This document shows positions 1 to 11,200 of a DNA stretch of 64,000 bases, one piece after another. How positions within the stretch are numbered: position 1 is the first letter of the stretch; every line of letters begins with the position of its first letter. The position numbers and the translations under genes are program-made. The stretch spans positions 84,789 to 148,788 of the forward strand of contig JAWWNJ010000261.1 in NCBI GenBank assembly GCA_037176885.1, read 5' to 3'. Below the pieces are notes generated by a model. It did no database searches, was not told the DNA's origin, and saw only the letters and a list, made by a program, of their open reading frames with translations. This DNA comes from Favolaschia claudopus. Taxonomy: Eukaryota > Basidiomycota > Agaricomycetes > Agaricales > Mycenaceae.

Positions 1-434
1 TGATTTGGAGGAGATGTGCTCGGCCTCGGAAACTCGATAACTCGGTATCTCGGTGGCTAGAAGCCCACTGGGGACGTCCCACGAAGGAACAGTGGATTCA
101 CTCTCTGGAACCCTAGCGCTCGTGCGCTACACTGGCCGCGATGGTGGTGGTACGAAGGTAAGATTGCACAATCATCTCCTATCTACGACAGCTCTAGCTA
201 CTGATCGTAAGCAGGAAATAATTAGCAGCGGGTGTGAACGGTGTAAAGTAGAGAATGTGACGTGCGGGGTAGTTTCCCCTTCCACACCCCCTCCTCCTTT
301 CGCATATCTTCTCGCTTCCGGTGAGGGAATATCCTTGTTCCGAGATCGTACCGGGCGTCAACGAATAATCTGACTGCCCGCAGACGACGATGCGAAGAGA
401 ACATCCCGGATAAATAGTCCGATTTGCACAAAAT
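1..434. other. No confident gene
   Basis: A plus-strand reading at 53-373 contains a C-x2-C...C pattern (SSGCERCKVENVTC) that could be a small zinc-binding segment. A possible intron donor (gtaaga) lies at 158. The reading has no other recognisable domain and overlaps the likely end of the minus-strand F-box remnant, so I do not call a gene. Confidence 0.25.
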
Positions 435-832
435 TCAGGTAAGAGGATAAACGCTGGGCAGCCCACACACCTTCTTGGCGTAGAATCGCCTCAGTTTTGA
501 AAAGCTCCAAAGTTGCTGACGCCGATCGTATGAGTTGGAGTGCCCCTGGGTTGTGTGGGAACATGTGCTTCCCAAGGGACAATGAAACGAGGGCGGCCTC
601 GGAGAGATGGATATAAACCAGGTGAAGAACTGTTGGTCGTTGATATACCGACAATTCAGGTGTTTTAAGCTTTGAAGAACAGCCGAAGTGGCTATGATTG
701 GGGAGGGCAAGGGCTGAATGGAATGCGCATGCAGTTGAAGGTCTTCCAAGGATCCTGATTGCGAAAGCACTTTCACCAGGTTCATGATATCCAACATGAC
801 TACCGAGTCGAAGCAGAGCCGGACCAATGTCA
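435..832 (-). pseudogene. F-box/LRR-like protein fragment
   Basis: The minus-strand translation has regularly spaced leucine-rich segments, for example NLVKVLSQSGSLEDLQLHAH and LQSLKHLNCRYIND. About 300 bp further down, in another frame, comes LVSLSLGKHMFPHNPGALQL. This spacing is typical of the C-terminal region of basidiomycete F-box/LRR-like proteins, which act as substrate receptors of SCF ubiquitin ligases. No F-box itself is present, one frameshift near 610 joins the two halves, and the 5' side abuts a Helitron helicase remnant running the other way. It is probably a captured or truncated host gene piece. The family call rests on leucine spacing only. Confidence 0.35.
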
Positions 833-841
833 CCGGCCACG

Positions 842-2240
842 GGGAAAAGATGGGGAAGTGCATTGGTCCCAGTCTCTGCAAACTTTGTTCCTCTAGCTCC
901 AACTTCTCTCCAGCGAATGCAGAGCAGATGGAAACCAGCGAGAGTTGTTGTCATGGACGAAAAGTCAATGATAGGCAGAACTCAGTTTGGGAAGTTTGAT
1001 CGACGTCTTCGCCAGATATATCCAGCAATGTCACACGAGACACTTGGAGCAATGGCCACAATTTGTGATGCGAGTCGTTTCGGCGGCTTCTTGGGAGAGA
1101 GGGAAGAGGGTGACCTGTGCTCTTGAGGCACAGAGGTCGGGAGTTGTGGGACGAGCGCGCTGGGAGCGCTCGCCATCGTTGTATCCCAGCGACGAGGGAC
1201 CGTGTTAGATCGGAGCCCCTGCAACACCGGGGCCGTGGAGTAGTTAGACGCGTACTCAGGCAAGCAGGGGGTCCAACCATTTGCTGTGGTTCGCAGTAAG
1301 TGGAATCTCAGTCTTCACTCATCGTAGTTGATAGCAAAGTAAGATTGATTTATGTAATAGTTGACAAGCGGAATATAAGGTAACAAGCGTGTAAGTACAT
1401 AAATATAATATAGGCCTATCACACAATTGGAGATTTTCTACAGCTCACTCCAGTTCGTGATAGTGCCCTCTTCTCTACCAAGGAAAGCCCAGGACCACGG
1501 GGACAACTTGCAACAGAAGGTCGCAAGGCCTATGAGAGTTTCGACCAATCTCTGACTTTGACTGAAATCTTTCGCCAGCAAGGAGATACACCAGAGCAAA
1601 TTGCATTCAGAGATGCACTCATGCGGCTGCGAACTTATGAAACAACTGCAGCAGATCATACAATGTACTCCACTCGCTTTCGGCACAATCTGTCTTCTGC
1701 AGTATTGCATTTACTTCCAATTGTAAAAAAATCTGGTATCTGCCAGGCGGCGATCCAAAAAAAGATTTACCAGCTGTAGTATTTGTACAGTGTCCTGAAT
1801 ACACAGGTATGCACTCTATATGAATCACGGCTGTTAGGTATTCTAATCCTGTAATTTAGGACCACCAACTCAGGGTTGGGAAGGTGTACAACCAGATTGG
1901 ATTCCGATTGTTCCTAGGACAGCAGAATGGGAAGCTAACGGAGTACCATTATCACGATCACAATTTCCCCTAACATTGGCATGGGCTATCACGATACACA
2001 AAAGGCAAGGTCTGACTCTCACCCAAGCAGTTTTTGCTCCTGGGTTGTCATTTGCAAATTGCACTTTCAAGAGTGAAAACATTGAATGGAATAGCATTTC
2101 GTTCACCTTTCCTGTTGCAAAGATTGCAGAAGCCAAATGAAACCGCAGTGCGTCAGATGCTCAGAGTTGATTTGGAGCGGAGAGAGGCTTTGGGTGTCAA
2201 ACTCAATACTTATGGAATCAATATCGGTTTTTTTTGGTAG
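842..2240 (+). pseudogene. Helitron Pif1-like helicase remnant, interrupted
   Basis: Three pieces of a Pif1-type (SF1) helicase, the kind carried by Helitron rolling-circle transposons, lie in order. Residues from about 842-1055 hold the Walker B type motif MDEKSMIG followed by DRRLRQIYP. From 1429 comes GDFLQLTPV, then the typical LTEIFRQQGDTPEQIAFRDA segment through 1740. From about 1893 comes the late motif LAWAITIHKRQGLTL, and after a frameshift near 2040 SRVKTLNGIAFRSP. The Walker A part is missing, about 370 bp of unrelated DNA separates the first two pieces, and stops and frameshifts make it non-functional. The helicase identity is clear from motif order. Confidence 0.8.
1061..1428. 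other. Insertion splitting the helicase remnant
   Basis: Helicase homology stops after SHETLGAM near 1055 and resumes at GDFLQL at 1429. The ~370 bp between them is not helicase-like in any frame. I see no terminal inverted repeat and no clear target duplication, so it could be an old degraded insertion or diverged helicase sequence. Confidence 0.5.
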
Positions 2241-3680
2241 GTCTTCCATTTTTAACTATTCAAATTGAAAAGATAAGAAAAGACAAGAAAAAAAAAAAAG
2301 GACCCGCCCGACAAAAAACGAAGAGAATACAGAAAATACAGAAAACAGCAAAAAGGAAAAAGGGAGCGAAAAAGGGGAAGACTATTATATGCGCAACCTC
2401 TGTCAGGAAACACTTTTCCCAAAATGACACTTCTCGATTGCGTTTGATGGCTCTAATAGTGTAAGGCCAGACCCGAATGAGACATTTTCGGTGAAAATGC
2501 AAAAATGCGTGAGAGAACACATTTGAGCACTGAAGTGTCCCTGAAATGTGCCGGTATCGTCAAAAACATGACCGAACTCTGACAGTTTTTGATGGGAATT
2601 ACCCGTTTTGGGGCTTATGTAACGCTTAGTAACGCTTACGTAGTGGGGGGGGGGGGGGGGGGGGGGGCGGGGGGGGGCGGGGGGGGGGGGGTCTACAGCA
2701 GATGGTCAAGCGCGTGGAGAGTGGCAAAAGAGAGCGGGACTAACGTCGAAGTCGTTCCAGACGTCGTTTGCGGACATGAGACTCGAGCTTACCGCTACAA
2801 AGGCGAAGCGGGAGGAGGAAAGGCGGGGGTCGACCAAGCCTTAAGTCAGTTTTCCGACCTCGTGTCCAAGATTTTAAGGATGGGTGCCCCTTGGGTCTCG
2901 TTGCCCAGAGGCAACGGTTCGACGCCCGAAGGCGAAGCGGTCTCACCACCCGAAGGTGATGGAGTCTCGCTACCCGAAGGCAGCGGTGTACAGTATCTAC
3001 GCGAGAGGAAGGTCCACCCGAGATGGCCCGACTGAACAAGAGGTCGGGAGAGACGGGGCGTGACTTTGTCGAGGAGACACGAATCTCCGGTCGGTGAGTC
3101 TCAGAGCGGAGACTCACGGAGTTGGCAGCGCTAACAGGTCTCAGTACAGACATTCCAGGTCCAGGAACGAGGAGGAGTCGGGGGTAAGCGTGGTCAAGTG
3201 CGTCGACAGTCTACTAGGAGCTTGTTTAGCTCAAAAGATGTGACGGAAGCGAAGGCGAGTCGAATTCCGGCACACAGGGACCAAGCAAAGAAATGGGGTA
3301 AGTCCTAGATTGACCAAAGGAAAGCAATCTACGACAACAGCTAACTACTTATACTAGAAAATGGAGGCTGTGTATCAGAGTCTTGGCAACGACTCGGGGA
3401 AATATCACCGTGAGCAGATGCGAACGTCGATCCGTCACAGTGTGGTGGGCATAGAGATGGGATGCGGAGACGGTTCTGCGCCAGCAAAAACATCTGGCCG
3501 TCCTCTCTTGATGATGCGGTCAGTGGTGGGTGACTGGGTGATGAGGTCTGAGGTGGGTGGTGTTGGTGTTGACGGCTCTGCTGGGGCAGAGGTGTCCGGC
3601 GGGGAGTCAGACCGGGGTCGACGCAGGCCCGCATTTTTTGTGGTGATGGTTGAGAACAAACGTGACATGACGTGACATTA
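2241..3680. other. Intergenic: A-rich stretch, G tract, short repeats
   Basis: 2270-2370 is purine-rich (AAAGGA-like) and gives a lysine-rich junk ORF. A G tract lies at 2645-2691. Around 2915-2990 there are three imperfect ~24 bp tandem units built on cccgaagg. About 70 bp near 2815-2885 (ttttccgac...attttaag) resembles 22950-23025, so part of this region is a dispersed repeat. The open readings have repeat-driven composition and I call no gene. Confidence 0.5.
2645..2691. repeat. Poly-G tract (47 nt, two C interruptions)
   Basis: The run is G except for C at 2668 and 2678. Such tracts are length-unstable in sequencing and in vivo, and could form a G-quadruplex on the plus strand. Confidence 0.95.
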
Positions 3681-3880
3681 GGGAGTTTGTGCGAGCGACC
3701 CAGGTCGCTTTTCAACCGCTCGGATCTCCTCAACAACAGATACCAGGTATGAGCTCCAAGCGACCTAGGAGAGTATCGCCCTGGGGCATTCCTAGGTCGC
3801 TGGGACCTCACACCTGAGGCTGCTCGTTGTGGAGATCTGAGCGGTCGCAAAGCGACCCGGGTCGCTTTGCACAAACCCGC
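3681..3880. mobile_element. 200 bp palindromic MITE flanked by TA
   Basis: The two halves are imperfect inverted repeats of ~85-90 bp. The left end starts gggagtttgtgcgagcgacc, the right end finishes in the complement (gcacaaacccgc), and both ends are flanked by TA (3679-3680 and 3881-3882). A half copy of the same family lies at 27932-28017. It has no coding capacity. TA target duplication suggests mobilisation by a Tc1/mariner-type transposase. Confidence 0.8.
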
Positions 3881-3882
3881 TA

Positions 3883-4393
3883 TTGTCAGCTCTGCCTCCG
3901 CTCTACTTTTCCATTGCGTCGCTGGTGTTCGCCCTGCTCTGTTGTCGCATATGCAATTAACTCGACTGGTCTCCTCTGCCTACATCCCTGGTCTACCTCC
4001 TTTGTCCCTTGCTCCTTTCCCCCTCATCTTGTCCCTGCTCACAGTCTGAATCCCCACTGCACTTTGGAATGGCGCCATCAATGGCTCAATTCTCCTTCGC
4101 CTGACTTCTCTTGTCTAGTTCTGCTTATCCGTCGTCCACGCTTCGCCTTCGAGTATTGTGACTTCGAAATAAATTTATTCACAAGTCTTCGCGCGCCGTA
4201 TCTTTCCTCTTACAGCCTGATCTCAAACAGAGCGCCGAAAACTTGGCTCCACTCCTTCAAGCGCTCCTTTCCAATTCTACCGTATGGAATATTCGGACGG
4301 CGGTCCTTAATCGTACCTCAACATGAACCACACCAACAACGACATACGAATTAGTACCGAGGGCCCTCCTGGAACACGGGAGAGCTTCGGGGT
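3883..4393 (+). other. Leader-like sequence upstream of retroelement fragment
   Basis: A pyrimidine-rich stretch ends in an ATG at 4323 followed by MNHTNNDIRISTEG, which then runs in frame into gypsy reverse transcriptase. The start resembles the opening of a copia Gag and could be the 5' leader of the copia remnant that resumes at 4830, but this is speculative. No LTR was recognised here. Confidence 0.25.
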
Positions 4394-4829
4394 CAACAAG
4401 GAGTCCTTTGACTCACTGCCTGAACGCCGGTCCTGGGACCATGCCATTGAGCTCGTGCCGGACTCTAAGCCCACGAACTGCAAGGTCTACCCAATCTCGC
4501 CTCTCGAACAGAAGGAACTTGATGCCTTCATCGAGGAGGGACTTGGCACTGGCCGGATTCGACCGTCGAAATCACCTATGGCCTCACCCGTCCTCTTCGT
4601 CAAGAAGAAGGACGGCGGACTTCGGTTTGTACAGGGCTATTGAGCTCTAAATGCCATGACCGTGAAGAATTGCTACCCGCTCCCCTTGATCAACGACCTC
4701 ATCAACCGACTCAGGGGAGCTCGGTACTTCACGAAGCTCGATGTCCGGTGGGGCTTTAACAATTTTCGAATCCGTGAAGGCGACGAGTGGAAGGCAGCAT
4801 TCCGAACCAACCGGGCGGGGACTGTTTAA
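4394..4829 (+). pseudogene. Ty3/gypsy reverse transcriptase fragment (copy B, 5' part)
   Basis: The sequence is nearly identical to 8657-9082 of the gypsy element downstream. It encodes the region around the RT amino terminus: KESFDSLPERRSWDHAIEL, the KKKDGGLRFVQ motif, then [10 protein letters not shown] and [12 protein letters not shown] stop interrupts it at about 4641, a 4-nt insertion shifts the frame near 4818, and homology ends at ggactgttt where copia Gag sequence begins. The remaining RT of an identical-type copy resumes at 12002, so these may be two ends of one element split by later insertions, or a recombinant patch inside copia. Confidence 0.85.
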
Positions 4830-6991
4830 GGTCTCGGACTATGACACTGTCCACCAAGCTTGGACCGCGCTCGAGACCGAGTTTGGGCAGGCTGGAACTG
4901 GGGGCATTATGCTCTGGTTCCGTCAGCTCACTCGTCCCCTCCTTGACGACGACACGCTCGCACTCGATCAGCATGTGAAGGACTTCCAGAAAGCGCAGAC
5001 TCATCTTACGAAGGCCTGATTCAGTATCCTCCATCCTATCGTCAGCGCCATCTTCCTCTCCACTCTTCCTTCCCATCCAGACGACCCCAAATCCTACTAT
5101 TCCCTTGTCCAGAGCGCCAAGATTGACGACACGACCACCCTGGTCTCTACGATCCAGGGAGTCCTTGATTCCCGTCGCCGCAGGAAGTACCCGAAGACCG
5201 AGGGTCAGTCGCAGGAGTTTGCCTTGGCAGCGTTGGAGCACGCTGCCATCACTCGCGGTACGAAATTCTGTCGTAACTGCAAGCATGAAGGTCATATTGC
5301 GGGCGACTGCTGGCAAGGCTGGTCAGGGCCCGAAGCAGCATAAAAAGAAGGGGAAGAGGGGTAAGGGCAAGGAGAAGGCCCACAATACGGATGGAGGGGG
5401 AGACGAAAAATCCAATAATGTACATCAGTAAAACTACACATGTGTCTTTGGCATCTTATGTCTTTGAAAAACATCTTTGACTAACTTTGTCTTGTGCAGT
5501 TCGTCTTTCGTCTTTGAGATCACGTCTTTCGGCGTCTTTGTCTTGGGATCCGGTCTTGCAAGCATGCAGACATCTTGCAGATGAGCACATTGTTTGTTGT
5601 GTTTATTCTGAATGTAGAGTTGGGGAAAGTACTTTCTAAGACATTTCCGGCTGATTTTGAGGTGAATAGTCCACAGGGTTCTCGTTGTCGAAGGGAAGCA
5701 AGTACGGGCACCGTCGTGAAATGAGCCCAAGTCATTCAAACTCCGACTGATGATAATGACGAGGCCTTACCACACCGTGACAACCCGCTTCGAGAAATGC
5801 TTAATGGCCTCCGTGGCCGACCTCTCCTCTTACTCCCTGCGTGATGAGAGCATTCCGGCTACACCTCCGACGTCATACTTCCAGACCAACAACTCCGCGT
5901 ACAGTGCACGTACAGCGGGTGCGTCTACCATCAACGATTCCGGTACATCGACACACATTCACTCCGTTCGACGCGACTTCGTTTCTTACGCCCAAGCCGT
6001 ATCCGGAAATATCAGCGGGTTCGGCAACGGTTCGAAGAAAATGGAGGGCCGTGGTGAAGCACAGCTACTTGCGTCCCATCCTAAGGGTGGTAACGTCCGA
6101 CTCAGGTTGAAAGATACCTGTTATGTCCCTGACTCTCAGCCGACACTTATATTGGTGTCCCGGCTTGATCAGGCGGACTGTTACACCGTCTTCGGCGGTG
6201 GACGCTGTGTTACCTTTGAGAAGGGTGACAGTGGCAAGCTCATCCGCAACCTCATTTCGTCCGAGAAGGTTATTCTGACCGCCTCTCTCGGCAGCGATCG
6301 CCTCTATCACCTCGATTCCTCCTCGTCGACGGAGAATTCTTTTTCCACCTCGTCTCGACCTCCGACCTCAAAGCTTGAGGAGCTGCATCAGCGTCTAGGG
6401 CATCTAGGCTACCCTGCGCTGCGCGCTCTCGTTCGGAAGGGTCACATTTCAGGTGTGAAACTATCTACGGCGGAACTCATTGCTGAGCCGCCGGTATGTC
6501 AATCTTGCATGGAGGGCAAGATGACTCGTGCCTCTTTTCCTCCTTCGGAAGAGGAAAACGCCGAACAAATTCTCGACCACGTTCATTCGAATCTTTGGAC
6601 TGCTCCCGTCCGTACTCTGAGCGGATCGAAGTACAGTATGCCCTCGCTTTCACTGATGACTGCTCCCGCTGGATTTGGATGTTTTACCTGCGTCACAAGA
6701 GCGATGCAGTAGCCGCATTCAAGGAGTGGTTGGAGATGGCCGAGCGCGAGACAGGTCGCAAGCTTAAGGTCTGGCATGTCGATAATGGGGGTGAATTTAT
6801 CGACGAAGACCTGAAACGGTTCTTGAAGGCACGTGGTATTCAGCTTAAAACCAGCGCTCCACCTCGAACAGCTGTCAGAACGGTGTCGCCGAGCATCAGT
6901 TTAGGTCTATTTTTGACCGCGTTCGCACCGTCCTCATCGACGCCGACCTGCCGCTTAGCATGTGGGCTGAGGCCAGCAATTATATGGTCTA
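4830..6991 (+). pseudogene. Ty1/copia gag-protease-integrase remnant
   Basis: Domains appear in copia order. Gag (VHQAWTALETEFGQ...) comes first, with a CX2CX4HX4C zinc knuckle at 5269-5310 (CRNCKHEGHIAGDC). An aspartic protease follows, with DSGTSTHI near 5936, then GAG-pre-integrase (LHQRLGHLGYPALRALV, CQSCMEGK). The integrase core has FTDDCSRW and HVDNGGEF and ends in SMWAEASNYMVYV. In-frame stops lie at about 5017 and 5341, a frameshift lies near 6620, and about 320 bp of foreign DNA sits at 5430-5745. RT and RNase H are absent: copia stops at 6991-6997, where an inverted gypsy LTR piece begins. The element could not encode its own replication. Confidence 0.85.
5430..5745. repeat. Insertion in copia with CGTCTTT-type repeats
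   Basis: This stretch lies between the copia Gag basic tail and the protease and has no copia homology. It carries about seven irregular copies of a gtctttg/cgtcttt motif at 5440-5550. No terminal repeats were seen. Confidence 0.5.
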
Positions 6992-7175
6992 TGTAAGGGC
7001 AACCTTTAGGACCCGAGATATCTCGAGGGTCCGAAGTTAAAGCTACTAAGAATACATCGCAGCGCACCTCGCGAGGGAGAATCCGAAGAAAAGAAAGGCT
7101 GAGGATTCCCACGCTAGGTGCAGTAAACATATAGTAACAAGCTCGGAGCAGTCGGCAATGATAGGACCTCTAATC
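6992..7175 (-). mobile_element. Inverted partial gypsy LTR
   Basis: The sequence is the reverse complement of the right half of the LTR at 11666-12001. It starts with tgtaagggcaacc (complement of the LTR end) and contains the ggattctccctcgctag-type motif and the ttgggaatcctcagcc segment, all in complement. Similarity fades near 7175. It keeps an empty TA site at 7047-7048, the position where another LTR copy (45184-45679) has received a 350 bp MITE. Confidence 0.85.
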
Positions 7176-7419
7176 ACCTATGATGCCTGCCCCGAAAAAT
7201 CCGGAATTTAGGACATCTTATCCGGACCCCAAATGGGGAAGATCTTATCCGAATCCGAACCAGGCCTTCCAAGAGGTCGATGTTTTATCCGGACGGTGGA
7301 CCAGGCATGGGGGGAAATGCTTCAAAATCCACGTAAAATAGCGTAAATATTCGGAAATAAAATCTAGTGTATCTACCATGCAGCCAGATGTTCGGGAAAG
7401 TCTTCGGGAGAGTCAGATT
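7176..7419. other. Short intergenic stretch
   Basis: The motif tatccgga recurs several times (7200, 7220, 7240, 7285), giving a weak short repeat. No gene was seen. Confidence 0.4.
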
Positions 7420-8166
7420 GATCAGAATCCACCGGATCTGTTTCCGGAGCCTTCTTCCCTTTCCCTCGTCCACCGCCCTTCCGTCTCGCCCCCAGGGCTT
7501 TGACAGCACTCACTACGTCTCCCAATCACTTTCTTATAAAGCTCGGAATCCGACGCGGAGAGTTTGATGCCGACGTTCTGTATTTGCTCGGGCGTGTTGC
7601 GGAGTAAGCACAGGAAGAAGGTGGATGGAATCAGAGCAAATTGCGGCACATGGAGCTGCTTCAATGCTTGTGGGACTGCTCGGAACTGGCGGTCGCGGCC
7701 ACCAGTGCTCCTTGTCTTTAGTTGACCCAGTCTTGTGCAGCTTTCCACTCCTCCTGCGCATCAACCATGTCAATGAGCCACCGCCATGTTGCAATGACCC
7801 AAAATGAGAACCGCGTGCCAGGAAAACGGGAATCCACCACAGACAAATTTCCATCCAGGATTGCTTGCCGCGCTGCTTGCTTTAGCTCGTCAACAAGCTT
7901 AATTGGCGACAGCGGTCGCGTGTTCAAATTCTCGAGTGTTTGGTTAATGTCCATACTCGGGGTCAACATCGAAAACAAGTTTCCGCCGCTGGAAACACCA
8001 GCGCGTATGATTTGGCAGGGAGCGCGGTGCGCGAGAAAGCTGCGACACTAAGAGCATCGTGCGGAAACACCTTCTTGATTTCCTGTGGGATGCGAAGCTG
8101 GCGCGCACAATAGACTTCGTTCTTGTGGCGGATGACGAGGATATTTTTTATTTTTTCCCAATCCAC
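7420..8166 (-). pseudogene. Unidentified transposon-associated coding remnant
   Basis: Minus-strand readings in shifting frames have credible coding composition. One starts MDWEKIKNILVIRHKNEVYC (8166 downward). The next reads MFSMLTPSMDINQTLENLN... and has FSFWVIATWRWLIDMVDAQE near 7780. The motif with an aromatic W-V-I-x-x-W core followed by a helical, Trp-rich segment reminds me of ORFs found beside KDZ/Ulp1-type transposons in agaricomycetes, but I cannot place it firmly. Several frameshifts break it, and the chromodomain gypsy element begins just past its 5' side. Confidence 0.3.
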
Positions 8167-8239
8167 TCGCGGTTATTGAAAGGAGGAAGCTGGTCTTCTT
8201 CATCTGAGTCGAGAACATCTAGACACCCGAGAGGTCAAG

Positions 8240-11200
8240 ATGAGCAGATGCCCCAGCGAGTGCTCTACATGCCGCACCGAGGTTCGCCTGGAGGCTCGTG
8301 CTGCCCGCCGAGAGTCCCGCCTGGCGGCTGAGATCCTCCGGCAGCTCCGACTTGGTCCCCTTCCATCCATCTGCGCCATAGACTTAGGCGAAGATGAATA
8401 CGATGACCTGCCAGAGCTGTTCCCGGACTACGAGGATGATGACGAGGATGATGTGGATGAAGTGGATGATGCGGATGAAGTGGATGACCCCCTTGAGCCG
8501 GGAGACCGGGTGTTCTACACCCAGTTCCTGCCTTCTGAGGATATCCGTGCTGGAAGCACCGTCTCCCAGCGCCTGGCTGAGGCATACGCCAAAAACTCAA
8601 CCCCGGCGCGCTCGGACGTTCCCGAATGGGCCCGAGAGTTTGACGATGTTTTCAACAAGGAGTCCTTTGACTCGCTGCCTGAACGCCGATCCTGGGACCA
8701 TGCCATTGAGCTCGTGCCGGACTCTAAACCCACGAACTGCAAGGTCTACCCAATCTCGCCTCTCGAACAGGGAACTTGATGCCTTCATCGAGGAGGGACT
8801 TGGCACTGGCCGGATTCGACCGTCAAAATCACCTATGGCCTCACCCGTCTTCTTCGTCAAGAAGAAGGACGGCGGACTTCGGTTCGTACAGGACTATCGA
8901 GCTTTAAACGCTATGACCGTGAAGAATCGTTACCCGCTCCCCTTAATCAACGACCTCATCAACCGACTCAGGGGAGCCCGGTACTTCACGAAGCTCGATG
9001 TCCGATGGGGCTTCAACAACGTTCGAATCCGTGAAGGCGACGAGTGGAAGGCAGCGTTCCGGACCAACCGGGGACTGTTTGAGCCGCTGGTCATGTACTT
9101 CGGTCTGACCAACTCCCCTGCAACCTTCCAGACCATGATGAACGACATCTTCCAGGATCTTATCCTCTCTGGCGACGTCATGGTCTACCTCGACGATATC
9201 CTCATTGCCCACTCAGACATCCGTCGGCATCGAGAGATCGTCCGAGAGGTCCTGCGGAGGCTTCGCGCAAACAAGCTTTACCTTCGAGCAGAGAAGTGTG
9301 AGTTTGAGCGGACCTCCATTGAGTACCTCGGCGTGATTATCTCCCACAACCACGTCGAGATGGACCCTGTAAAGGTTGCAGGAGTGGCAGCTTGGCCAGC
9401 GCCTGAGAATAAGAAGGATGTGCAGCAGTTCCTTGGCTTCACAAACTTCTACCGCCGGTTCATTGCGGGCTTCTCAGACGTTGCTCAAGCCCTCTTCAGA
9501 CTCACCAAGAAGGGCATCGCCTGGACCTGGGGGCCTGAAGAGCAAGCTGCATTTGACGAGCTCAAGCGGCGGGTGACTCGGGACCCCGTTCTGGTTCTCC
9601 CAAACCCCGAACGCCCGTACCGGCTCGAGGCTGACAGCTCTGACTATGCCACCGGTGCCGTCCTCTCCCAGCAGGGTGACGATGGCAAGTGGCATCCGGT
9701 TGCGTTCTACTCCAAAAGCCTGAACGAGGTGCAGCGGAATTACGAAATTCACGACAAGGAGATGCTTGCGATTGTGCGAGCCCTTGAGGAGTGGCGCCAC
9801 TTCCTTGAGGGCGCGCAGCACCCGGTTGAGATCTGGACGGACCACAAAAACCTGGCATATTTCCGGAAGGCCCAGAAGCTCAACCGTCGCCAAGCTCGGT
9901 GGTCTCTCTACCTCTCCCGTTTCGACTTCTCGCTGCACCACCAACCGGGTCGCCTCATGGGTCGCCCTGACGCGCTTTCTCGGAGACCGGACCATGGAGT
10001 GCAGGACGATAACCAGGACGTTACCCTGCTTCGACCCGAGCTGTTCCACGTTCGGGCCACCGAAGCCCTGGTTATTGCTGGCCCTGAGGCTCCCCTCTTG
10101 CGCGACATTCGCGATGCGCTTGCTGGGGAACCCGACCTTGAAGAGCCCATTGCCCTGACTGCCAAGGAACTCCTCAAGGCCCGAGGTGTGCGGTCTGCCC
10201 GGTCTTCGGAATGGCGTATTGAAGGTGGACTCCTTTACTTCCGGGGGAAGGTTGTCGTCCCTCGAGACAAGGACCTCCGCCGACGCATCCTGGAGCAACA
10301 CCATGACACGCGCGTTGCAGGCCATGCCGGTCGTTTCAAGACTCTGGAGCTCGTGTCTCGGAACTACTGGTGGCCCCAACTGTCGCGCCATGTCGGCCGG
10401 TACGTTGCGACTTGTGACTTGTGATGCCGCACCAAGGCGCTTCGTAGACTGCCGATTGGTGAGCTGCACCCCACAGAGGTCCCCGAGGAGCGCTGGCACA
10501 CCGTCTCAGTCGACTTCATTGTCGAGCTTCCGGAGGCCCATGGATACGATGCAGTCATGGCCGTTGTCTGTGCCCTTGGGAAGAGAGCGCACTTCATGGA
10601 GTGTCACACCACCATTGACGCGGTTGGCGCTGCTCGGCTGTACTACCGGAACGTCTGGCGCCACCATGGCCTGCCGGAGAAGTACATTTCGGATCGTGGC
10701 ACCCAGTTCATTGCAGAGTTCACGCGCGAGCTTTGGCGCCTCGTTGGGGTCACCCCAGCCACTTCTACGGCCTACCATCCGCAGACCGATGGCCAAACGG
10801 AGCGCGTTAACCAGGAACTCGAGCAGTACGTCCGGCTCTTCACCAATTACAAGCAGGACGACTGGGATGAGCTGCTGCCTGCAGCGGAGTTTGCGTACAA
10901 CAACCACATGCACTCCTCCACGCAGCAGGTACCGTTCATGACGGACACTGGTCGGCTTCCACGGATGGGCTTTGAGCCCCACGCTGCACGTTCTAGGTTA
11001 GAGGCTGTAAACGAGTTCCACGATCGGATTGCGTCAGGGGTTTCCGAGGCGAAGGCGGCACTCGTCAAGGCCAAGTCAGAGTACAAGCAGTACTATGACC
11101 GCCGGCGGACACCAGCTCCAGACATCAAGGTTGGTGACCGGGTGTGGGTTGATGCTTCAGATATCCGCACCACCCGCCCTTCGGTGAAATTCTCCCACCG

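Noticed and set aside
2234..2520. Lysine-rich and Phe-rich ORFs on both strands
   Set aside because: They come from the purine-rich low-complexity stretch.
3827..4354. 175-residue plus ORF upstream of the gypsy fragment
   Set aside because: It starts inside the MITE and shows no domain; most likely a leader or LTR-like region.
8394..8760. N-terminal 120 residues of the 676-residue gypsy ORF
   Set aside because: This part is the acidic linker read in the wrong frame (MTCQSCSRTTRMM...); the true frame is 8240-8768 before the 2-nt deletion.
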